The notes below the pieces were generated by a model. The model searched no databases, was not told the origin of the DNA, and was given only the letters and a program-made list of their open reading frames with translations. A program made the position numbers and the translations under genes. Shown one piece after another: positions 44,803-54,996 of a stretch of 64,000 nt of DNA; positions within the stretch are counted from its first letter, which is position 1, and every line of letters begins with the position of its first letter. Source of the DNA: an uncultured Saprospiraceae bacterium (GTDB lineage: Bacteria; Bacteroidota; Bacteroidia; Chitinophagales; Saprospiraceae); contig CALISO010000018.1 in NCBI GenBank assembly GCA_938041445.1, forward strand, positions 20,385 to 84,384, given 5' to 3'.

Positions 44803-46911
44803 CTACCAGATATACACTCTCTCGTCCTCTGATCTATACATCGCATCACCTTCTTTGACATCAAAGGCCTTGTAGAATGTCTCCATATTGGAGATAGGAC
44901 CATTAGCACGATAGATAGATGGTGAATGTGGGTCAGTCTTAATTCTATTAATCAGAGCCTCGTCACGAATCTTTCCTCTCCAGATTGTTCCCCAAGAGAT
45001 AAATAGTCTTTGCTCAGGTGTGTATCCATCGATGAGTTCAGGTCTTCCTTCGTCAGCAAGGTAAAGTTGTAGTGCATCGTATGCCACATTGATACCACCA
45101 AGATCTCCGATATTCTCTCCCAGTGTAAATTCACCATTGACGAATACTCCTGGTAAAGGCTCGTAAGCATCAAACTGCTCAACCAACTTTGTATTTTGCT
45201 TTTTGAACGCATCATTATCTGCATCTGACCACCAGTTAACCATATTGCCCTGAGCATCAAATCGACTTCCTTGATCGTCAAATCCGTGTGAAATCTCGTG
45301 ACCGATAACTGCACCGATACCACCATAATTCACAGCTTCATCCGCTTTGTAATCATAAAATGGTGGTTGTAATATAGCAGCAGGGAATACAATCTCATTG
45401 TTAAGTGGATTATAATAAGCATTGACTGTTTGTGGCGACATTCCCCACTCGCTTTTATCTACTGGCTTGCCTAGTTTGTTCATCATATCATGATATTGCC
45501 ATTTGCCTACAGCAAGTAGATTCCCTGCATATGATCCACCATCTTGTGATGACTTAATCTCTAGTTGACTGTAATCTTTCCATTTGTCAGGGTAACCAAT
45601 TTTTACGGTAAAGTTGTTAAGCTTGTCAAGTGCTCTGACCTTCGTCTCAGCTGTCATCCATTCTACGTCGTTGATTCGCTGTTCAAATGCAACCATGATA
45701 TTGTCGATCATCGCTTGAGCTTTGACCTTTGCTTCAGGTGGAAAATACTTGTCAACATATAACTTCCCTATCGGCTCACCAATCATCCTACCGGCTTGAG
45801 AGAGTGCTCGTTCCCATCTTGGTTGCTGCTGCTCTTGTCCTCTGAGTGTCTTGCCATAGAAGTCAAAGTTTGCAAGTTCTATTTCTTCGCTCAGGTATCC
45901 TGCTGAACCATTGAACTCTGACCAAGTATAGAAGTCTTTAATCGTCTCTATATCCGTAGTTCTCAGTATGTCATTCAACGCTGCGATATACTTAGGTTGC
46001 AGAACGATGATAGACTCCAGTTGACCCATTCCAATATCTGACATATAAGATTTCCAATCTACTACTGGTGACATTGTTTGAATCTCAGCGATTGTCATTG
46101 GATTGTATAAGTTCGTAGGGTTACGTGACTCTTCTTTTGTCAACATTGGCTCTGCTAAGCTAGTCTCTAGGGCTAGTATTCTTGTCGCCTTATCTTTTGC
46201 ATCAGCGGCATCCACTCCTAAGAATCCAAACATCCTAGCAATATGCGCCTCGTACTGAGCTCGTGTCTCCACAGACTTATCGTCTGTCGCCACATAATAA
46301 TCTCTATCTGGCAATCCCAAATCAGCGCCACCTAGATATGCGCCATTCATTGTACTATTCATAAGGTCAGCAAAGACTGCTGGGCCCATAAAACCTGCTG
46401 CACCATACTCGGCATTTTTGACACTATAGCTGATGGCATCTTGAAGTGTTTCAATTGCTTTTATTTCATCCAGAAATCCCTGAATTGGTGTCAATCCTGC
46501 AACATTGATTGCTTGCGTATCTATTGCACTTTTGTAAAATTCAACTGCCTTATATTGATCAGTTCCTTTTGGATATTTATTACTTGCGATCGCTTCATTA
46601 AGTACCTCCATCACATTCTCACTAGATCGCTTTCTCAACATATCAAACGATCCCCACCTAGTTCTATCTGCAGGTATCTCAGTGCTTTCCATCCACTTAC
46701 CGTTGACAAATTGGTAAAAGTCCTCTGCAGGATCTACGGATGTATCCATATACTGGAGGTTAATGCCACTGCTCTCTTGCATTGTCTCTTCTACAATCAT
46801 AACTTCGTCTACAACTTCGGTTAATGATGTTGTCGACTTCTTGGGTGTACAACTGAGGATGACGATCAAAGAAAAAGCGATAAGTTCTAGAACTAGGTAT
46901 TTTTTTAGCAT
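44803..46911 (-). CDS. M13-family metalloendopeptidase lipoprotein (neprilysin/PepO-like)
   Basis: Zinc endopeptidase expected on the outside of the cell or in the periplasm, 702 residues. Lipobox ILSC at Cys21 predicts a lipoprotein. The catalytic motif HEISHGFDDQG is near residue 540, the substrate-binding VNAYYNP is about 60 residues earlier, and the ENIGDLGG block supplies the third zinc ligand. Length fits the family. No signs of truncation. The genes upstream on this strand (VanZ, aminotransferase) are separated by about 110 bases. Confidence 0.95.
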   Translation of the reverse strand: MLKKYLVLELIAFSLIVILSCTPKKSTTSLTEVVDEVMIVEETMQESSGINLQYMDTSVDPAEDFYQFVNGKWMESTEIPADRTRWGSFDMLRKRSSENVMEVLNEAIASNKYPKGTDQYKAVEFYKSAIDTQAINVAGLTPIQGFLDEIKAIETLQDAISYSVKNAEYGAAGFMGPAVFADLMNSTMNGAYLGGADLGLPDRDYYVATDDKSVETRAQYEAHIARMFGFLGVDAADAKDKATRILALETSLAEPMLTKEESRNPTNLYNPMTIAEIQTMSPVVDWKSYMSDIGMGQLESIIVLQPKYIAALNDILRTTDIETIKDFYTWSEFNGSAGYLSEEIELANFDFYGKTLRGQEQQQPRWERALSQAGRMIGEPIGKLYVDKYFPPEAKVKAQAMIDNIMVAFEQRINDVEWMTAETKVRALDKLNNFTVKIGYPDKWKDYSQLEIKSSQDGGSYAGNLLAVGKWQYHDMMNKLGKPVDKSEWGMSPQTVNAYYNPLNNEIVFPAAILQPPFYDYKADEAVNYGGIGAVIGHEISHGFDDQGSRFDAQGNMVNWWSDADNDAFKKQNTKLVEQFDAYEPLPGVFVNGEFTLGENIGDLGGINVAYDALQLYLADEGRPELIDGYTPEQRLFISWGTIWRGKIRDEALINRIKTDPHSPSIYRANGPISNMETFYKAFDVKEGDAMYRSEDERVYIW

Positions 46912-47019
46912 AGTCAGATTTATTAAAGATGTTAGATATTATAATCTCGAAAATAACACTAAACCCTATGATTCAGGACTTTCCTTAGGAAAATTTCTAC
47001 AGAATACAGTTAAATTACG

Positions 47020-47868
47020 TCAAGATTGCGGTACAGTACGGACAAATGCCGTTTTGTCCATTGAACCATAGACTACCCATAAGATGATGCAGTAGCAAAG
47101 GCCTTCTATTGGAAGTGTTACGTGGAAGGTAATCGTACCAGCATCAATTGTCTTCCAAAAGCCATATGGAACTTCACGGACTAATGTCCACAGAGGGTCG
47201 ATTCCTTCAGTTGGAAAATATGCCAAATACCCCAATCCAATCAAAATTGTCAAAATTAAGATTAACCCAAAGATCGTCAGACTTTGCCACGACATTACAA
47301 TCGACTTCAATGTGGTATATGTTGTCTTAATTTGATAGCTCCAAAGCCATAACAACCCGCAAGCTCCACCTAGTGTATTGAAGATGACATCATTCAAGTC
47401 GTAGTAGTCTGTTCGCTGAGGAGAAAGATAGAAGTATTGATAAGCTTCGTCCATCGCTCCAAACAAACTTGTGAAGAGTAACGTGACAGTATAGCCGCCC
47501 ATTAAGGGATAAGCTAATATTGCAAATACTCCATATTGAATGATATGAATCAATTCAATATTGACGATAATAATCGCATTAAATGTGAGGGTGATAAGTC
47601 CAATCAAACTCAGGAGATAAGCAAAGCCTAATCCACGTCGAGGATGCTTAATAAGTCTCAATAGAAATGGTACTAAGACGGCTATTGCTATAGTACTAGC
47701 CAATGCTAAAATGACACCGTTGTAATATGCTCTAGACTTACCTTCAAAAATGCCAGCGATTGTCACTCCAACAAATTCATGCGGAAGAACAACCAAGCAG
47801 TAGTAAGCAATTAGGGTAACTATATTCCATATTGGATGCTGCTTTAGCCATTGAAATAATCTCAGCAT
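47020..47868 (-). CDS. large VanZ-like membrane protein
   Basis: A 282-residue integral membrane protein with about eight hydrophobic segments. The VanZ-like part is near residues 120-200 (YGVFAILAYPLMGGYTVTLLF, then DEAYQYF...DLNDVIFNTLGG with conserved acidic and Asn residues). It is more than twice as long as the VanZ-like protein at 5.8 kb. The ATG at 47868 was chosen because it avoids overlap with the aminotransferase gene, whose stop is at 47876. Function unknown. Confidence 0.75.
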   Translation of the reverse strand: MLRLFQWLKQHPIWNIVTLIAYYCLVVLPHEFVGVTIAGIFEGKSRAYYNGVILALASTIAIAVLVPFLLRLIKHPRRGLGFAYLLSLIGLITLTFNAIIIVNIELIHIIQYGVFAILAYPLMGGYTVTLLFTSLFGAMDEAYQYFYLSPQRTDYYDLNDVIFNTLGGACGLLWLWSYQIKTTYTTLKSIVMSWQSLTIFGLILILTILIGLGYLAYFPTEGIDPLWTLVREVPYGFWKTIDAGTITFHVTLPIEGLCYCIILWVVYGSMDKTAFVRTVPQS

Positions 47869-47875
47869 TGGGTGA

Positions 47876-49105
47876 TTAGTATTGTGATGAGATGTCTTGG
47901 ATACTAGTAACAAGTTTGTCTAGGTCAGCTTCTAGCGTAAATAGATTTGGAGTAATCCTAATAAACCCCTTTCCCGGATAACCACTTGGTTTTGCATGAA
48001 CTTGATACTCTTCTTGTAGGGTCTTGAGAAGATTCATAGTACCGATGCCTTTTATTGAAAATGCTGATACTGCACCATACTTTTCTTTGCCTCTAGGTGT
48101 GTGAAATCTGATGTTTGGCAAGTCTTCAACCCTATCAACCCAGTAATCGGTCAATTTTTTTAGTCTCTTACATTTCTTCTTTAACCCAATTGCTTCTTGG
48201 AACTTTAAGGCATAATTAATCCCAACTTCATTCTGAAATGCTCTTGTGCCAAGATGAGAAAACTTTTCAATTCCTTTGTCTTCATCTATCAATGACAATG
48301 GTGGGTTAATCGCCTCTATCTCTTCCTCTGATATATACAATAGACCTGATCCGTGCGGTGCTGTTAGCCATTTATGCAGACTCGTTGCATAGAAATCAAC
48401 ACCTAAATCCTTAACATCATGGGGTATATGACAATATGTATGCGCCGCATCTAGTAAGACTTTAGCACCATTCTCGTGTGCTAGATGGGTTATCTCCTTT
48501 ACAGGAAGTACGCGACCTTCGCGGAATGACATATGACTTAACACAAGCAATTTTGCTCCAGCTCGAAGATTATGTCGATATCTCTCTATCATCTCATCGT
48601 CCGATATAGAATCTATGTCATCAAGGGGTATAATTGTGAGATCTGCCTTAGTCTTCTTAGCTAACATTTTCATGGAGCCAACAGCATAAGGATAATCGGA
48701 AGAAGCACAGACAATACGGTCATTACTACTTATCGAGATTCCATGCACTATAAGATTAATGGCTTCAGTTGTATTTCTTACAACAGCCACCTCTGATGAT
48801 TGAGCACCTATAATACTTGCGAGCTTTCGACGATTATCTTCTCTAATCTTGACTAACCCATCCCATATCTCATAAGGAGGATTTTGATTGAGTTGATCTA
48901 TGACTTTCTCTAGTTGCAATCTGACGGCTGTGGGCATGATACCTGCACTACCACTATTAAGATGCAGATAAGGGTACTTGTCAATATCATAGAGAGCCTT
49001 GATCTTAGTCCAATCTGAGGCATCAAACTTAGGTAATGTAGGTAAAGTCATACTTCCAATCATAATGGGTAATGAAGATATGAATGTACGACGACTGAAG
49101 GACAT
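47876..49105 (-). CDS. PLP-dependent class-V aminotransferase-fold enzyme, exported
   Basis: Fold-type I PLP enzyme related to isopenicillin-N epimerase and cysteine desulfurases, 409 residues. The PLP-binding lysine lies in SLHKWLTAPHGSG near residue 243, and the VLLDAAHTYCH block holds the PLP-binding Asp. The N-terminus begins with SRRTFISSLPIMIGS, which fits a twin-arginine export signal; a periplasmic PLP enzyme is unusual but known in this group. Substrate unknown. It starts 23 bases after the lytic transglycosylase ends. Confidence 0.85.
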   Translation of the reverse strand: MSFSRRTFISSLPIMIGSMTLPTLPKFDASDWTKIKALYDIDKYPYLHLNSGSAGIMPTAVRLQLEKVIDQLNQNPPYEIWDGLVKIREDNRRKLASIIGAQSSEVAVVRNTTEAINLIVHGISISSNDRIVCASSDYPYAVGSMKMLAKKTKADLTIIPLDDIDSISDDEMIERYRHNLRAGAKLLVLSHMSFREGRVLPVKEITHLAHENGAKVLLDAAHTYCHIPHDVKDLGVDFYATSLHKWLTAPHGSGLLYISEEEIEAINPPLSLIDEDKGIEKFSHLGTRAFQNEVGINYALKFQEAIGLKKKCKRLKKLTDYWVDRVEDLPNIRFHTPRGKEKYGAVSAFSIKGIGTMNLLKTLQEEYQVHAKPSGYPGKGFIRITPNLFTLEADLDKLVTSIQDISSQY

Positions 49106-49128
49106 CTGAGATAGTCTTTAAGTGTTGA

Positions 49129-50016
49129 TCATATAGGCACCTTGACCTTGTAAGTATTATTGATGACAGTTAACTTAGAATCTATAATCCAAGGATTATA
49201 AAACTTGAGCATTCTATAAGTCAACCCATGAGAATGGGCAAATTCCTTCCAGCTTGGTACTGACTTGTCTACCACTACTTCCTTGAGGCTCACTTCAGGT
49301 TGATAATAATCTGCTGGGTCAAGATAAAATCCATATTGCTCAGGGTTCTTTAATATCTCCTTAATCGCCAATAGTCTAAATACATATCTACTCGTCTCTA
49401 AGTTGAGATTGAGGTTATAATAACTTTCCTCACCTTGAGACTTCATTTCTTTAGTAAACTTCGTGGGACCGACATTATAGGCGCCAGCTGCATTAGTATA
49501 ATTACCAAATTTATTATACATCCACTTGATATACTTAGCCGCAGCTCTTGTTGATTTTTCTAGATGATAGCGTTCATCGACCTCGCTATTGATTTCTAGT
49601 CCATATTCTTTTCCTGTACCTGTCATAAATTGCCAATACCCTTTTGCACCAGCATGTGACCCTACATTTCTAAGTCCACTTTCTGCAACTGCTAGATACT
49701 TAAAGTCATCAGGAATACCTTCTTCACTCAGAATCCGCTCGATCATTGGAAAGTGCTTGTATGCCAACTTGATATTGAGCAAGGTTGAAGACTGCCAATA
49801 GGCGTTGACTGACAATTCTCTATCAAGTCTCTCTCGAGTATCTGGATTCAGTGGCATCGCTTCTCCTGCAAAGTCAAACGTTTTCTCGACTTTGACAGCC
49901 TTAACAACTTGAGGTAGCATATATGTGGTCGTAATCGTGTATGTCGCAGATATGAGGACTAGAGACAACACAACTATTGTTACAACATTAGAAACGGTTT
50001 GAAATATGGGTTTCAT
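49129..50016 (-). CDS. lytic transglycosylase with N-terminal membrane anchor
   Basis: Cleaves peptidoglycan glycan strands. Start set at the ATG at 50016 (295 residues, MKPIFQTVSN), because the open frame beyond it has no signal-like character and a TAnnTTTG box lies just upstream. There is a membrane segment at about 10-32. The SLT domain has catalytic Glu in AVAESGLRNVGSHAGAKGYW, then AAGAYNVGP. The C-terminal 50 residues are a degenerate LysM-like region (LTYRMLKFYNPWI). Confidence 0.88.
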   Translation of the reverse strand: MKPIFQTVSNVVTIVVLSLVLISATYTITTTYMLPQVVKAVKVEKTFDFAGEAMPLNPDTRERLDRELSVNAYWQSSTLLNIKLAYKHFPMIERILSEEGIPDDFKYLAVAESGLRNVGSHAGAKGYWQFMTGTGKEYGLEINSEVDERYHLEKSTRAAAKYIKWMYNKFGNYTNAAGAYNVGPTKFTKEMKSQGEESYYNLNLNLETSRYVFRLLAIKEILKNPEQYGFYLDPADYYQPEVSLKEVVVDKSVPSWKEFAHSHGLTYRMLKFYNPWIIDSKLTVINNTYKVKVPI

Positions 50017-50051
50017 TTTAATAATTACAATGCATGATTGAATACCGCCAA

Positions 50052-50059
50052 CAAAAGTA
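50052..50059 (-). promoter_or_regulatory. TAnnTTTG promoter box of the lytic transglycosylase
   Basis: Minus-strand TACTTTTG, 35 bases before the ATG at 50016. It sits just inside the 3' side of the DUF2480 gene junction. Confidence 0.5.
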
Positions 50060-50078
50060 AAACTGAAATTTACGACTT

Positions 50079-50585
50079 TTATTTTGGCTTTTTGTAGATG
50101 GGTACCGCACTGCACGCTTCTCCATACATTACAGACTTAGCAACGGACTTGAGCTTGATGGCCATTCGGCTATATGCTTCAGGCGGTACAGAATTATCTC
50201 CACAACCTTTGAGTATCATCGGTTTTCCTTCATATAGTGATACATCTAGGTTGTCTATCACTGAGACATACCTCGCTTTGATGTACTCTTCCTGACTTCC
50301 TACAAAAATATCTGAAGCAACTTCTGATAACGTATTCGCAATCAACGCATATGCCCATTGTGGGATGATAGCATCCGTACTACAAGAGACTAATACTATC
50401 TTGCCAGCGTACTTGGTCCAATCTTCAGTTTTCATCGCTGAACGAAAGTCTTTTTCTTTGAGGATGAGCTCTTGCCATAGATAATCCTTAATATCAAAAC
50501 CAGCAAAAGCCTCCCTTGGCAAATACTCACTGAGGTCCAAAGTGATTATTGGACTATTGGCAACTCTATTGACTAATGTATCCAT
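50079..50585 (-). CDS. DUF2480 family protein
   Basis: A 168-residue cytoplasmic protein of the DUF2480 family, which is largely restricted to Bacteroidota; no function is established. Recognisable blocks are IITLDLSEYLP near the start, DIKDYLWQELILKEKDFR, and VSCSTDAIIPQWAYALI. Two Cys (CSTD and KGCGDNSVPPEAY) are at conserved-looking positions. Located between scpB and the lytic transglycosylase. Confidence 0.85.
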   Translation of the reverse strand: MDTLVNRVANSPIITLDLSEYLPREAFAGFDIKDYLWQELILKEKDFRSAMKTEDWTKYAGKIVLVSCSTDAIIPQWAYALIANTLSEVASDIFVGSQEEYIKARYVSVIDNLDVSLYEGKPMILKGCGDNSVPPEAYSRMAIKLKSVAKSVMYGEACSAVPIYKKPK

Positions 50586-50639
50586 GCTGTTGTAAATAAC
50601 TTGTGATCAGAATAACAAAAGAATGCGAAGAGAAACAGT

Positions 50640-51230
50640 TTACTCTTCTTCACTTACGGCTGGAGCCCTTTCGCCTCCTACTTCGCCATAATCTTCAAGC
50701 TTCAGTTCCTTAAGCTTAGGTAAGTCTTCAATGGAATTTAGACCAAAATGGTTCATAAATTTATCACTAGTACTATACAATAGTGGCTTTCCTAAAGCTT
50801 CTGACCTACCGCTAATTTCAATCAATTCTTTCTCCATCAACTTCTGTATAGCATAATCTGCGGATACTCCTCTGATTGCTTCGATTTCGCCTTTTGTGAT
50901 TGGTTGTTTGTATGCAACAATGGAGATCGTTTCCAAAGCTGTACGTGTGAGCTTTTTCTTACTTTGTTTCTTAAGTACTTGACCATTGATTTCATGGTAT
51001 GCTCCCTTTGTCATAAAGGTGTACCCACCGCTGATTTTCTTTACTTCGAATGAGAAGTCATCAGCAAGATATTTTTCGGTCAAGGCATCAATATGACTTT
51101 GAATCTCATCAGCTTTCATCGAAGTATTGAGGTATTCATTGATAGCAGATGTCAATTCTTTGAGAGACATCGGGTTCGTTGACACGAAAATGAGGCTTTC
51201 TATATATGTGCTAATTCTATGCTGATCCAC
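50640..51230 (-). CDS. scpB: segregation and condensation protein B
   Basis: ScpB subunit of the SMC-ScpAB complex that compacts and helps segregate the chromosome. The 196 residues contain two winged-helix domains: the first with the IESLIFVSTNPMSLKEL start, the second with the family signature LETISIVAYKQPITKGEIEA in part and IRGVSADYAIQKLMEKELIE in part. scpA is not adjacent. The GH31 gene lies immediately upstream, 20 bases away. Confidence 0.94.
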   Translation of the reverse strand: MDQHRISTYIESLIFVSTNPMSLKELTSAINEYLNTSMKADEIQSHIDALTEKYLADDFSFEVKKISGGYTFMTKGAYHEINGQVLKKQSKKKLTRTALETISIVAYKQPITKGEIEAIRGVSADYAIQKLMEKELIEISGRSEALGKPLLYSTSDKFMNHFGLNSIEDLPKLKELKLEDYGEVGGERAPAVSEEE

Positions 51231-51250
51231 AATGGTCTAAAATTACTCTT

Positions 51251-53629
51251 CTATTTAATCTTGATTTCTACCAAGCTGAAATTTCGTGAGATAGTCGTGT
51301 CTATAGTATCAAGTTTTTCACCATCAACATTGACGGACTCTACAGAATCTCCTCCTCTCAGCTTGATTGCAAAGGTCGTAAATCCTGCTTCATAATCACC
51401 ATCAATCACTACTCTTTGCAATTGAATCGTATGGTCATCAATTCTACGGACAGTAAATTCAGTATATCGATACTGACCATTCTCATATGCATAATCTTCA
51501 TAATTGTCAGTGTATAGATAGCTCTTGACCTCTCCCTCACTTGTTGGATAGACGTGCAAAGTCACAGTGTCAATCGTTTTCTCACCTACATATTGCTGGC
51601 TCGGAAAGGTGGGAATGACGGCCCCTTGTCTGATGAATAGTGGAATTTGATCTATCGGTGTCAATATTGCTTGTTCAGTCCGCCCCGGATACAGCCGATC
51701 ATTCCAATAGTCATACCAACTGCCTTGTGGCAAATAAACTGTACGAGACTTAGATTCTTGTTGCACGACTGGACATACCAGTAAGTGGTCGCCACACATA
51801 AATTCGTGATCCCGATCTTTAGTCTCTGGACTTGCTTGATCTTCGAAAACTAGAGGTCTAGAAATTGGTAAACCTTCCTTATGGTACTGATAGAATGCTG
51901 TGTAGTGATATGGCAATAGCTCATAGCGTAGCTCCACAAACTTCCTAAACATCTCAACACATAGATCTCCAAATGACCAAGGCTCCTGATCACCGTGGTC
52001 ACCAGATGAATGCACCCTGCAAAATGGATGGAACACACCCAATTGAATCCACCTAATCATCAGCTCAGCGCTTGGTTGTTCTATGAAACCTCCAATATCC
52101 GATCCAGCAAATGAAACACCTGAGATAGCAAGTCTTTGCGTCTGCACATCAGCTATGACTAAGTGATCCCAATTCGCGATATTATCACCGGTCCATACAC
52201 TTGAGAATCGTTGCATTCCGGCGTAGCCTGATCGAGTAATGATTAAAGACCGCTTGCCTCCAGCGTGTCGCCTAACACCTTCAGCTGTAGCTCTAGCCAT
52301 CTGCATTCCATAGATGTTATGAGCCTTGCGATGACTGGTAGGATGACCATCATAATCGTGGACAACATCAAGTGGAAATGTCTTGCTTTCCACCTCAAAT
52401 AATGCTGGTTCATTCATATCATTCCAGACTCCAGCGACACCAATATCTTCTATGAGTTCTTTATAGAGTCCTGCCCACCATTCTCTGACCTCAGGATTGG
52501 TGAAATCCGGGAAATAACATTCTCCAGGCCATACCTTACCCTCTACATACGGACCATCGACTCGCCGGCAAAAATATCCTTTCTCAAGTCCTTCCTTGAA
52601 GACTGAATATTCCATATCTCTCTTGATGCCTGGATCAATAATCACCATAGTCTTATATCCGTCATCAGCTAACTCAGCCACCATTCTTTTTGGGTCTGGA
52701 AACTTTTCTTTGTCCCAAGTAAAGCATCTGAATCCATCCATATAATCAATATCAAGGTAGATAGCATCACAAGGTATTTTGAGTTCTCGCATCTTGCTAG
52801 TGACTTCCTTCACATTGGACTCAGGATAATAGCTCCACTTACACTGTTGATATCCTAGCGACCATAATGGGGGCATTTCAGGCGTACCTGTCATCAATGT
52901 ATATCTTTTGCAGACGTCCATCAGATTTGGACCAGCGATAAAGTAATAGTTCATCTCCCCTCCTTGGGCCCAGAAACTCATCACATTAACTCTTTCTCGA
53001 CCAAAGTCAAACTCAGATTTGAAAGAATTGTCAAAGAAAATTCCGTATCCTCTGCCATCTCTCAAGCCATAGTAAAATGGTATGCTCTTATATAGAGGAT
53101 CAGTATCTCTAGTATAGCCATACTGGTCACTACCCCAATTCTCAAATCTAAATCCCCTAAGATTGAGGTCAACGGGTTTGTCACCAAGACCATAGTATGC
53201 TTCCGTCAAAGACATCCGCTTAGTCATCTGTACAATGTGCCCTCCGTATGTCTCATTCTTTTCCCAGTGGAAGCCTTTCTCATCTTCGTTGATGACGAAT
53301 CCTTCTTTATCAAAAATGGTAATTCCACAATCAATCTTATCTATGCGACACGTAATTGCCGCAGTCTTCAAGTACAAGTGATCCGCAGTTTCATCTATTT
53401 CAGGTATGATCTTCTCTGATTTGAAATCTGGACTTATTGCATAAGAGAAGTCTTTATCAAAATAGCCTTCAATAGAATATCTAAATCTCAAAATGTAGTC
53501 AGAGATAAAATAGACTTGCATTAAGACACCATTTTCGTCTTTGCACTCGAGAAAGTCGTCGGTAAGTTGATATGAATCCAACTTCATCAAAAACAGTTCT
53601 CTATCACTGTATACTACTTGCTTACTCAT
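51251..53629 (-). CDS. glycoside hydrolase family 31 alpha-glucosidase
   Basis: Retaining alpha-glucosidase of 792 residues. The nucleophile Asp is in GVWNDMNEPALFE near residue 410 and the acid/base Asp is in WTGDN. An N-terminal beta-sandwich (LTEAYYGLGDKPVDLNLRG) and C-terminal beta domains are present. No signal peptide is seen, so it probably acts inside the cell, consistent with the neighbouring glycogen genes. A well-placed TTG/TACATTTGC promoter separates it from glgC, so it can be expressed independently. Confidence 0.93.
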   Translation of the reverse strand: MSKQVVYSDRELFLMKLDSYQLTDDFLECKDENGVLMQVYFISDYILRFRYSIEGYFDKDFSYAISPDFKSEKIIPEIDETADHLYLKTAAITCRIDKIDCGITIFDKEGFVINEDEKGFHWEKNETYGGHIVQMTKRMSLTEAYYGLGDKPVDLNLRGFRFENWGSDQYGYTRDTDPLYKSIPFYYGLRDGRGYGIFFDNSFKSEFDFGRERVNVMSFWAQGGEMNYYFIAGPNLMDVCKRYTLMTGTPEMPPLWSLGYQQCKWSYYPESNVKEVTSKMRELKIPCDAIYLDIDYMDGFRCFTWDKEKFPDPKRMVAELADDGYKTMVIIDPGIKRDMEYSVFKEGLEKGYFCRRVDGPYVEGKVWPGECYFPDFTNPEVREWWAGLYKELIEDIGVAGVWNDMNEPALFEVESKTFPLDVVHDYDGHPTSHRKAHNIYGMQMARATAEGVRRHAGGKRSLIITRSGYAGMQRFSSVWTGDNIANWDHLVIADVQTQRLAISGVSFAGSDIGGFIEQPSAELMIRWIQLGVFHPFCRVHSSGDHGDQEPWSFGDLCVEMFRKFVELRYELLPYHYTAFYQYHKEGLPISRPLVFEDQASPETKDRDHEFMCGDHLLVCPVVQQESKSRTVYLPQGSWYDYWNDRLYPGRTEQAILTPIDQIPLFIRQGAVIPTFPSQQYVGEKTIDTVTLHVYPTSEGEVKSYLYTDNYEDYAYENGQYRYTEFTVRRIDDHTIQLQRVVIDGDYEAGFTTFAIKLRGGDSVESVNVDGEKLDTIDTTISRNFSLVEIKIK

Positions 53630-53661
53630 CTTCTGCTACTATATTAAATAAAAATAGGGGT

Positions 53662-53694
53662 GCAAATGTAATTTTGTTTGACCCTCAATGCCAA
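53662..53694 (-). promoter_or_regulatory. promoter of the GH31 gene
   Basis: On the minus strand, TTG (53694-53692), 21 bases, then TACATTTGC (53670-53662). Both elements and spacing match the Bacteroidota consensus. It lies 33 bases before the GH31 start. Confidence 0.7.
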
Positions 53695-53708
53695 GAAAAG
53701 ACAGAATA

Positions 53709-54992
53709 TTATACGCCTATTATGGTGTTAGCGTAGATTACTGCATTTTTCTTTATGATTACTATCCCGTCTCTGATACAATATGTCTCTGTTTCTGTAT
53801 CCTCTAGCTGGGCACCACCTCTAATGCTCACATTGTTGGAAACTCTGACATTTTTATCTAGAATTGCATTTTCAATTATGCAATTATTTCCGATACCTAG
53901 CAATTGGTTTTTAGGCAATTGCTCAATATCATCAACAGTCTGATAATAGTCATTACCCATCACAATAGATTCTCTGATAATGGTGTTTTGGCCAATCCTA
54001 GATCGGATACCAATTACACATCTACTGATTTCTTCAGCGTGAATAATACACCCAGCTGTAATCATTGCATTTTGGATTCTGGTACCAAACACCTTAGATG
54101 GTGCAAGCATCCGACTATGGGTATAGATTTTTTTGAGATTATCATATAAGTGAAACTTTGGCAAGAAGTCAGTCAACTTCAAGTTGGCATCAAGGAATGA
54201 TGCTATTGTTCCAATGTCTGCCCAGTACCCATCATAAGAGTAACTAGCTACTCTCAAATCTTCAGAATTTACTGCAAAAGGAATAATCTCCTTTCCAAAA
54301 TCATTTGCATCAATATGATCGCTAAATAATTGCTTTATAATCTCTTTCTTAAAAACATAGATGCCCATGGAAGCCAAATAATCTTTCCCTAAGGTTGTGT
54401 ACTTTTTGGGGAGTGGTGACTTCCAATCTTCGACAACATCTTCATTAGGTTTTTCGATAAAACTATCAATAATTCCGTTTTCATCGACTTTCATAATACC
54501 GAAGCTCGTAGCATCACTCTTGACTACAGGTATAGTCGCAATAGTAATATCCGCGTCTTGATCAACATGATAGTTAAGGATCTCGTCAAAGTCCATATTA
54601 TACAATTGATCGCCAGACAAAATGAGCACATGTTCATAAGTCACACTTGCCAATCTAGGCATTGTCTTTCTCACTGCATCAGCTGTCCCTTGAAACCAAT
54701 CAGATGTATCCCTAGTTTGCTCAGCGGCCATAATATCTACAAACCCCTTAGAAAACATATCAAAGTGATATGTATTCTTGATGTGCTTATTAAGCGATGC
54801 AGAGTTGAACATTGTCATCACAAAAATCTTACGAATGTCACTATTCAGGCAATTACTTATCGGAATATCAATGAGACGATACTTGCCAGCAATAGGTACT
54901 GCTGGCTTTGATCTTGTAGCAGTTAGAGGGTACAACCTTGAACCAACGCCGCCACCTAGGATGAGGGCTACTGTATTTTCTGTGATCATCAT
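53709..54992 (-). CDS. glgC: glucose-1-phosphate adenylyltransferase (ADP-glucose pyrophosphorylase)
   Basis: Makes ADP-glucose, the donor for glycogen synthesis. Length 427 residues. The nucleotide site LGGGVGSRLYPLTATRSKPAVP is at the N-terminus in part, with KYRLIDIPISN, ILSGDQLYNMD and SMGIYVFKKE following. A left-handed beta-helix with hexapeptide repeats fills the last 130 residues (RCVIGIRSRIGQNT...SNNVSIRGGA). It is the last gene of the glgB-glgA-glgC run, 4 bases after glgA. Confidence 0.95.
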   Translation of the reverse strand: MMITENTVALILGGGVGSRLYPLTATRSKPAVPIAGKYRLIDIPISNCLNSDIRKIFVMTMFNSASLNKHIKNTYHFDMFSKGFVDIMAAEQTRDTSDWFQGTADAVRKTMPRLASVTYEHVLILSGDQLYNMDFDEILNYHVDQDADITIATIPVVKSDATSFGIMKVDENGIIDSFIEKPNEDVVEDWKSPLPKKYTTLGKDYLASMGIYVFKKEIIKQLFSDHIDANDFGKEIIPFAVNSEDLRVASYSYDGYWADIGTIASFLDANLKLTDFLPKFHLYDNLKKIYTHSRMLAPSKVFGTRIQNAMITAGCIIHAEEISRCVIGIRSRIGQNTIIRESIVMGNDYYQTVDDIEQLPKNQLLGIGNNCIIENAILDKNVRVSNNVSIRGGAQLEDTETETYCIRDGIVIIKKNAVIYANTIIGV

Positions 54993-54996
54993 AGAA

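Noticed and set aside
46441-46824. 127-codon frame antisense to the M13 peptidase
   Set aside because: Shadow frame of a strong gene.
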